Assembly: GCA_016280825.1 (NCBI GenBank) | Contig: JAEEHL010000029.1 | Span: 1-38,281, forward strand | Direction: 5' to 3' | Origin: Verrucomicrobiota bacterium | Lineage (GTDB): Bacteria > Verrucomicrobiota > Kiritimatiellia > RFP12 > UBA1067 | DNA: 38,281 nt | In this document: positions 33,805-38,281 of the stretch, one piece after another | Numbering within the stretch: position 1 is the first letter of the stretch | Layout: each line of letters begins with the position of its first letter | Notes under the pieces: model-generated | What the model was told of the DNA's origin: nothing | The model's database searches: none | Seen by the model: only the letters and a program-made list of their open reading frames with translations | Made by a program: the position numbers and the translations under genes

Positions 33805-35382
33805 ATGACGAACATTGTAGCAAACGCGGCGCGGACGGCGCTCCAGACCATCGCATCCACGCCCGAGGCCGCGCAGACGGCGAGCGTCGCCTCGACTGTG
33901 GAGGCGACGAACAGCTGGGCGGCGACGATCACGGGGTGGATCGACCACGTCTATTCCTATGTCTGGGGAGCTCCCCTGATCGGAGGAATCCTGATAACGG
34001 GCCTTCTCCTTACGTGCATGCTCAGGATGCACCATGTCCTAAATCTGAAGAAGGGCTTCAAGTACATGTTCCAGCAGAGCGGTTCGAGCGGCGAGGTGAG
34101 CCAGTTCGCCTCCCTCTGCACGGCGCTCTCGGCGACAATCGGAACTGGCAACATCGTCGGCGTCGCGACGGCAATCGGGACAGGCGGCCCCGGCGCACTC
34201 TTCTGGATGGAGGTCGCGGCGTTCTTCGGAATGGCGACGAAATTCGCGGAAGGCCTTCTGGCCGTCAAGTACCGCCGCTTTACGCCCGACGGCAAGGTTC
34301 TCGGCGGGCCTTTCTACTACATCGAGAACGGCCTCAAGGGCAGGTTCGGACTTAAGAGCTGGAAGTGGCTTGCCGTGATCTTCGCCGTCTCCGGCACGAT
34401 AGCGGGCATAATGGGCATAGGCACGATTGCGCAGATACACGGCATAACCTCGGCGGTGCAGCGCTTCTTCGACCCCGCCTTCGACCCTGCGAACATGGCG
34501 ACCGGCATTCGCATCTTCGGAACGACGTATTCCGAGCCGGTCGTCATATCCGGCCTCTTCGTCACCATCTGCGTCGCGCTCGTCGTCATCGGCGGCTTGA
34601 AGCGCATTGCGGCGGTATCGACGATAGTCGTGCCGTTCATGGCCGTTTCCTATGTCGTGATAATCGCGCTCCTTCTTGTCGGCAACCTTTCGAAGGTTAC
34701 TTCGGCGGTCGAGCTCATCGTTCGCGCTGCGTTCAACCCAGCGGCGTTCACTGGCGGCATGGTGGGCACGATCTTCATAGCAATGCAGAAGGGCGTCGCA
34801 AGGGGCATCTTCTCCAACGAGGCAGGCCTTGGCTCCGCGCCGATAGCGGCCGCCGCCGCCAAGACGGACGAGCCGGCGAAGCAGGGCTTCGTCTGCATGC
34901 TCGGCACCTTCATCGACACGATCGTCATCTGCACGATGACGGGGCTTGCAATCGTGGTCACTGGCGCATGGGAGCCGTCGCTCGGGCTTGAGGGCGTCGA
35001 CATCACGATAGAGGCGCTTAGCCGCGGGCTTTCGTTCATCGGCCCGCGCTCTGACTTCTTCTCGAGCCTCTTCCTGATGCTTTCGCTCGCGTTCTTCGCC
35101 TTCACCACGATTCTCGGGTGGAGCTACTATTCGGAGAAGTGCCTTGAGTACCTGATCGGCACGAACAGGAAGCGGCTCGTCCTCGCCTACCGCATCGCAT
35201 ACGTCGCGGTCGTCTTCGTAGGCCCGTACCTGACCGTTTCGGTGGTCTGGGGCGTCGCCGACGTCTTCAACGGGCTTATGGCGTTCCCGAACCTCGTGGC
35301 GCTCGTCCTCCTTTCGCCCGTGGTCTGGCGTACTACGAAGGACTTCCTCCACAGGGAGAAGGCCTCCAGGGCAATGCCATAG
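33805..35382 (+). CDS. Sodium:alanine/glycine symporter (AGCS family)
   Basis: A 525-residue inner-membrane amino acid carrier of the AGCS/AlsT family. About ten hydrophobic helices are visible from residue 50. Family landmarks are ATIGTGNIVGVATAI, GPGALFWMEVAAFFGMATKFAEG, the FYYIENGL segment and GIFSNEAGLGSAPIAAAAAK, and the C-terminal region is typical. The first 45 residues are a low-complexity Ala/Thr extension. GAGGA lies 7 bases before the ATG. It starts 28 bases after the secreted protein and ends 30 bases before umuD, so a shared transcript is likely. Confidence 0.93.
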   Translation: MTNIVANAARTALQTIASTPEAAQTASVASTVEATNSWAATITGWIDHVYSYVWGAPLIGGILITGLLLTCMLRMHHVLNLKKGFKYMFQQSGSSGEVSQFASLCTALSATIGTGNIVGVATAIGTGGPGALFWMEVAAFFGMATKFAEGLLAVKYRRFTPDGKVLGGPFYYIENGLKGRFGLKSWKWLAVIFAVSGTIAGIMGIGTIAQIHGITSAVQRFFDPAFDPANMATGIRIFGTTYSEPVVISGLFVTICVALVVIGGLKRIAAVSTIVVPFMAVSYVVIIALLLVGNLSKVTSAVELIVRAAFNPAAFTGGMVGTIFIAMQKGVARGIFSNEAGLGSAPIAAAAAKTDEPAKQGFVCMLGTFIDTIVICTMTGLAIVVTGAWEPSLGLEGVDITIEALSRGLSFIGPRSDFFSSLFLMLSLAFFAFTTILGWSYYSEKCLEYLIGTNRKRLVLAYRIAYVAVVFVGPYLTVSVVWGVADVFNGLMAFPNLVALVLLSPVVWRTTKDFLHREKASRAMP

Positions 35383-35412
35383 GCAGACGGGGCGACTGGC
35401 ACGCTTTGCGCC

Positions 35413-35811
35413 ATGAAGGGAAAGGCCAATATATCTGGTTCGGTTGCGGCGGGGTTCCCCTCGCCTGCAGAACAGTATTCGGAAGGCGCGCTCGACCTGA
35501 ACGACCTCTTGGTCAAGCGCCCCGCCGCCACGTTCTTCGTGCGCGTACAGGGAGATTCCATGACCGGGCGCGGCATCAACGACGGAGATCTCCTCGTCGT
35601 GGACCGCTCCATTGAGCCGGCGTCAGGCGACGTCATCATCGCCTGCGTCGACGGCGAATTCACGGTGAAGACGTTTCGCATGGGGCATGGGGAACGGGGA
35701 ACGGGAGTGCGGCTTGAAGCGGCAAATCCCAGATATCCTGCGATCGTGCTCAAGCAAGGCCAGGAGCTCGACTACTTCGGCAAGGTGACCGCCTGCATCC
35801 ATCGGTTTTGA
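35413..35811 (+). CDS. umuD: UmuD-like S24 family autoprotease
   Basis: A 132-residue LexA/UmuD-type protein that, once self-cleaved, forms DNA polymerase V with UmuC. The cleavage site is A13-G14 in VAAGFPSPAEQY. The catalytic serine is S49 in QGDSMTG and the lysine is K86 in FTVKTFR, spaced as in the family. There is no DNA-binding domain, which excludes LexA. No Shine-Dalgarno sequence and no LexA box are visible in the 30 bases after the symporter gene. umuC follows after one base. Confidence 0.94.
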   Translation: MKGKANISGSVAAGFPSPAEQYSEGALDLNDLLVKRPAATFFVRVQGDSMTGRGINDGDLLVVDRSIEPASGDVIIACVDGEFTVKTFRMGHGERGTGVRLEAANPRYPAIVLKQGQELDYFGKVTACIHRF

Positions 35812-35812
35812 A

Positions 35813-37051
35813 ATGATCGGACTCGTCGACGGCAACAACTTCTTCGTCAGCTGCGAGCGAGTCTTCAACAGGCGGCTCGTGGGGCGCCCGGTGGCCGTCC
35901 TCTCGAACAACGACGGCTGCTGCGTCTCGCGCTCAAACGAATTCAAGGCCCTTGGAATCCCCATGGGCACCCCATACTTCCAGCTGCGCGACAGGGAGCT
36001 TTCCGGCGAACTTGACTTCTGCTCTTCCAACTACGAGCTTTACGCCGACATGTCGCGGCGCGTGATGTCGATTCTGCGCGGCGACGCGGTGGAAGTTGAG
36101 CAGTACTCCATCGACGAGGCGTTCATCCATCCGCCCGCCACCGACTACATCGCCTACGGCCGCCGCCTCCGCGCCAAGATCCTCCGCTGGACGGGAATCC
36201 CGTGCGGCATAGGATTCGCGCCCACTAAGACCCTTGCGAAGATCGCAAACCACATCGGCAAGAAAAGCGCATGCGGCGTGTACGTGCTGCCTGACGACGC
36301 TTCCGAAGTCCTTGGCCGCCTGCCTGCCGGAGAAGTCTGGGGCGTTGGCCGCCAGCTCCAGGCGAAGCTCCGCGCAGAGCGCATCTTCACCGCGAAGGCG
36401 CTGCGCGACGCGCCTGACGATGTCCTCCGCGCCGTCGGGGGCGTAACGCTCCTCAAGACGGCGCACGAACTCCGCGGCGAGCCGTGCCTTGACGAGCGCG
36501 ACTACGACGCAGACCCTGAAAGCATCAGCTGCTCGCGCTCGTTCGGGAAGCCCGTGACGACGATCGAGGGAATCGAGGAGTCTCTCGCCTCGTACGCGTC
36601 GCAGGCGGCGGAAAAGCTGCGCAGGCACGGGATGCTCGCCTCTGGGTGCAGCATTTACGCGCAGACGTTCGTCTCGGGCGGAGGAGGCGAATTCGCTGAG
36701 CGCACAGTGATCTTCCCTGCGCCGACAGACGCCACCAACGAAATGCTGTCGGCGATGCGCCGTGAAATTGCGCCGCTCTTCGCAGAGGGAACTCGCTACC
36801 GTAAGACGGGGGTCGTCTTCTTCGGGCTTGAAAAGGCCGGTGCGGCGCGGCAGATGGACCTCTTTTCCTCCACCCCAGCGGCGGAGGCGTCGCCCCTCTA
36901 CAAGGCAATTGACTCCTTGAACGCACGATATGGGCGCGGCAAGGTCTTCTCGGCGGCCGAGGGGATTGGCAGCCGCCCGTGGGCGATAAGGCGCGAAAAG
37001 GTCTCGCACCGAGCCACTACCCGCTGGGACGAGCTCATGATCGTGCGGTAG
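35813..37051 (+). CDS. umuC: UmuC-like Y-family DNA polymerase
   Basis: A 412-residue translesion polymerase, catalytic subunit of Pol V. The metal-binding acids are D6 (GLVDGNNFF) and D101-E102 (YSIDEAF). LSNNDGCCVSRS, the SSNYELYADMSRRVM segment, FAPTKTLAKIANH and VWGVGRQLQ match E. coli UmuC along the whole length, including the little-finger CSRSFGKP and the C-terminal ARYGRGKVF region. It forms an operon with umuD (1-base gap). Error-prone synthesis over damaged DNA is the known family role. Confidence 0.95.
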   Translation: MIGLVDGNNFFVSCERVFNRRLVGRPVAVLSNNDGCCVSRSNEFKALGIPMGTPYFQLRDRELSGELDFCSSNYELYADMSRRVMSILRGDAVEVEQYSIDEAFIHPPATDYIAYGRRLRAKILRWTGIPCGIGFAPTKTLAKIANHIGKKSACGVYVLPDDASEVLGRLPAGEVWGVGRQLQAKLRAERIFTAKALRDAPDDVLRAVGGVTLLKTAHELRGEPCLDERDYDADPESISCSRSFGKPVTTIEGIEESLASYASQAAEKLRRHGMLASGCSIYAQTFVSGGGGEFAERTVIFPAPTDATNEMLSAMRREIAPLFAEGTRYRKTGVVFFGLEKAGAARQMDLFSSTPAAEASPLYKAIDSLNARYGRGKVFSAAEGIGSRPWAIRREKVSHRATTRWDELMIVR

Positions 37052-37113
37052 ACTGCGATTTCTTGTATAATCTCTCACCTCTCCCATTAAAATATGAACC
37101 TTTCTTGATGAAC

Positions 37114-37143
37114 TTGCATTTTTTGTGGTAAATTTGATATACT
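37114..37143 (+). promoter_or_regulatory. Promoter for the secreted protein at 37152, likely leaderless
   Basis: TTGCAT at 37114-37119, an 18-base spacer ending in TGA, and TATACT at 37138-37143. The predicted start is near 37150, only about two bases before the ATG. The 100-base gap is notably AT-rich. TGG-TAAATT at 37126-37134 and TATAAT at 37066-37071 are weaker alternatives without a good -35. Confidence 0.6.
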
Positions 37144-37151
37144 ACTCATAA

Positions 37152-37997
37152 ATGCGGAAGAGAAGTAGAGTCGCTTGGTGCAAGAAAACAGCAATGGCGT
37201 GTGCCATGATGCTGCTTTCCTGTATTGCCTTTGCAGACATTGAGGACAAGCTAATCAACTTCTCAATATCTGGCTCCGACTGCTATGCCGACGGTACGCC
37301 GGTCATGGTCGGGGAGTGCTATGCCCTCGTCTGGTCTCCCCAGGGCAAGACGTTTTCCGGCTTCAACGCAGACGGCACTGCGGTTTCCTCAGGCGACCGC
37401 GTAGTCATGGCCGCGCCGCTTGCCATAGGCAAGGATCACCCATGCCAGTTCCAGGTTCCCAAGGACGAATACGCCGAGCTCGAGGGCGGCGAATGGGCCG
37501 TGTGCCTCGTAGATACGCGCAAGGCGGACGGCACGCCCGCCGGTGTCGTGGACGACGTGCCTCTCCGCGTCAATCGCTGGGGGTTCGTCGGCAGCAACGT
37601 CAATGTGTCGTCTGCATCGGCCCTCACCTCGTTCCTGGGCGGGTCGAAGTCGGCCAAGTCGCCTGCTCGCAGCGGCGCCAAGGCAGCGTCGGTCGAGGAG
37701 CCAATTCCCGAAGATGACGGCGAGGCCGGCGCCTGCGCGAGCGAGCTTTCGGCGGTGCCTGCCACGGCGACGACGCCCCAGATCACGAAGTTCGAGATCG
37801 TGAACGGCCGGGCGAAGCTTACGGTGGCGGATACCGTGCCATACCTTACTTACACCCTTTCAGCCGGCGAAACACCCTTTGCCCTTGCCACGGATGCAGC
37901 AGCTGACGCGGTCGACGGCAATCCTGGCGCGGAAATCGAGATCGAGACGGACGCGACGGATACAACCCGCTTCTTCAGAGTGACAAGGGCCGAATAG
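37152..37997 (+). CDS. Secreted protein of unknown function
   Basis: A 281-residue protein with a signal peptide: basic start MRKRSRVAWCKK, hydrophobic core, cleavage near IAFAD. Residues 30-150 look like a beta-rich domain (VGECYALVWSP, GGEWAVCLVDTRK, the NRWGFVGSNV segment). A Ser/Ala/Lys and acidic low-complexity linker spans about 170-205. A C-terminal beta domain of about 70 residues begins ITKFEIVNGRAKLTV and ends RFFRVTRAE. That tail reads like a modular domain shared among secreted proteins. No Shine-Dalgarno sequence precedes the ATG. The next gene follows after 17 bases. I do not recognise a family. Confidence 0.7.
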   Translation: MRKRSRVAWCKKTAMACAMMLLSCIAFADIEDKLINFSISGSDCYADGTPVMVGECYALVWSPQGKTFSGFNADGTAVSSGDRVVMAAPLAIGKDHPCQFQVPKDEYAELEGGEWAVCLVDTRKADGTPAGVVDDVPLRVNRWGFVGSNVNVSSASALTSFLGGSKSAKSPARSGAKAASVEEPIPEDDGEAGACASELSAVPATATTPQITKFEIVNGRAKLTVADTVPYLTYTLSAGETPFALATDAAADAVDGNPGAEIEIETDATDTTRFFRVTRAE

Positions 37998-38014
37998 GGG
38001 GAAGGAGGGTGAGA

Positions 38015-38281
38015 ATGAAACGATTTGCCATGATTTATCTCGCGGCGGTTTTTGCCGCGTTTGGCGTGAATGCGGCCGATTCGCTCACGTTGGCCGACTT
38101 CAACCACAAGATAAAGCTGATGGTCGCGGGGTACACCAACGAAACGACGCTCGTCAACTTCCCCGTCCTGGTGCGCGTGTCGGAGACGCGCATCCCCGGC
38201 TTCCGCTTTGCGGACATGTCCGCGAAAAACGTGAACGGGAAGGCGATGGGCTTTGACCTGGCCTTCTTTGCGGAAGACGGC
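38015..38281 (+). CDS. Secreted DUF2341-like protein (3' partial)
   Basis: The first 89 codons of a gene that runs off the window. GGAAGGAGGG precedes the ATG at 38015. The start MKRFAMIYLAAVFAAFG with cleavage near VNAAD is a signal peptide. The following HKIKLMVAGYTNETTLVNF segment and PVLVRVSETRIPGFRF match the DUF2341 pattern (a concanavalin-like surface domain with GY-T and NFPVLVR). It is likely co-transcribed with the secreted gene upstream. Such domains occur in large surface proteins, but the rest of this one is not visible. Confidence 0.75.
   Translation, partial: MKRFAMIYLAAVFAAFGVNAADSLTLADFNHKIKLMVAGYTNETTLVNFPVLVRVSETRIPGFRFADMSAKNVNGKAMGFDLAFFAEDG

Overview
The window is GC-rich, densely coding bacterial DNA with 31 supported protein genes, 30 on the plus strand. 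Genes are packed tightly, with many 4-base start/stop overlaps. LptG, an MlaE-type permease, TatA and several signal peptides point to a diderm. The mix of secreted glycan-active proteins (GH123/DUF4091-like, an alpha/alpha-barrel enzyme, a ThuA-HEAT-GH fusion, a TIM-barrel-like protein), a DUF2341-like protein, PPi-dependent phosphofructokinase and an RRM protein suggests a glycan-degrading member of the PVC superphylum (Verrucomicrobiota, Kiritimatiellota or Lentisphaerota). That placement is inference from gene content; the window has no rRNA or other decisive marker.

Layout. 1-2786: 3' part of a Na/Pi cotransporter and lptG. 2849-6562: secreted GH123-like protein, GT2 glycosyltransferase and a YdcF/ElyC-type envelope protein. 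6639-9669: a promoter followed by a secreted alpha/alpha-barrel protein, a membrane protein with a GspF-like N-terminal module and a membrane-anchored redoxin fold without its cysteines. 9673-10434 (minus): YggS-type PLP protein, divergent from the 1328-residue fusion at 10683-14669. 14826-19177: rpoD, a membrane-anchored RRM protein, a DJ-1/YajL protein and a GT4 glycosyltransferase. 19189-21131: MlaE-type permease and alanine racemase. 21238-29776: ribH, PPi-phosphofructokinase, HAD-like protein, MazG, RsmB, an AddA/RecB-like helicase-nuclease and a glycerol-1-phosphate dehydrogenase. 29838-31512: tatA and a short uvrC. 31725-37051: secreted TIM-barrel-like protein, AGCS symporter, umuD and umuC. 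37152-38281: two secreted proteins, the second cut by the window edge.

Nine promoters can be read with one architecture: a -35 element, a 17- or 18-base spacer, and an extended -10 (TGA or TGG directly before TATAAT, TAAAAT or a close variant). One drives rpoD itself. Two of them (for the genes at 19189 and 37152) place transcription starts only a few bases before the ATG, and no Shine-Dalgarno sequence is visible there, so these mRNAs are probably leaderless. No tRNA, rRNA, CRISPR array, insertion sequence or convincing U-tailed terminator was seen. No intergenic gap exceeds 300 bases.

The most unusual items are the membrane-anchored RRM protein downstream of rpoD, the ThuA-HEAT-glycosidase fusion, a UvrC that lacks a middle segment but keeps its catalytic residues, the three-gene operon ending in a cysteine-less redoxin, and the leaderless-type promoters. 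I did not find a clear-cut undescribed defence or mobile system.
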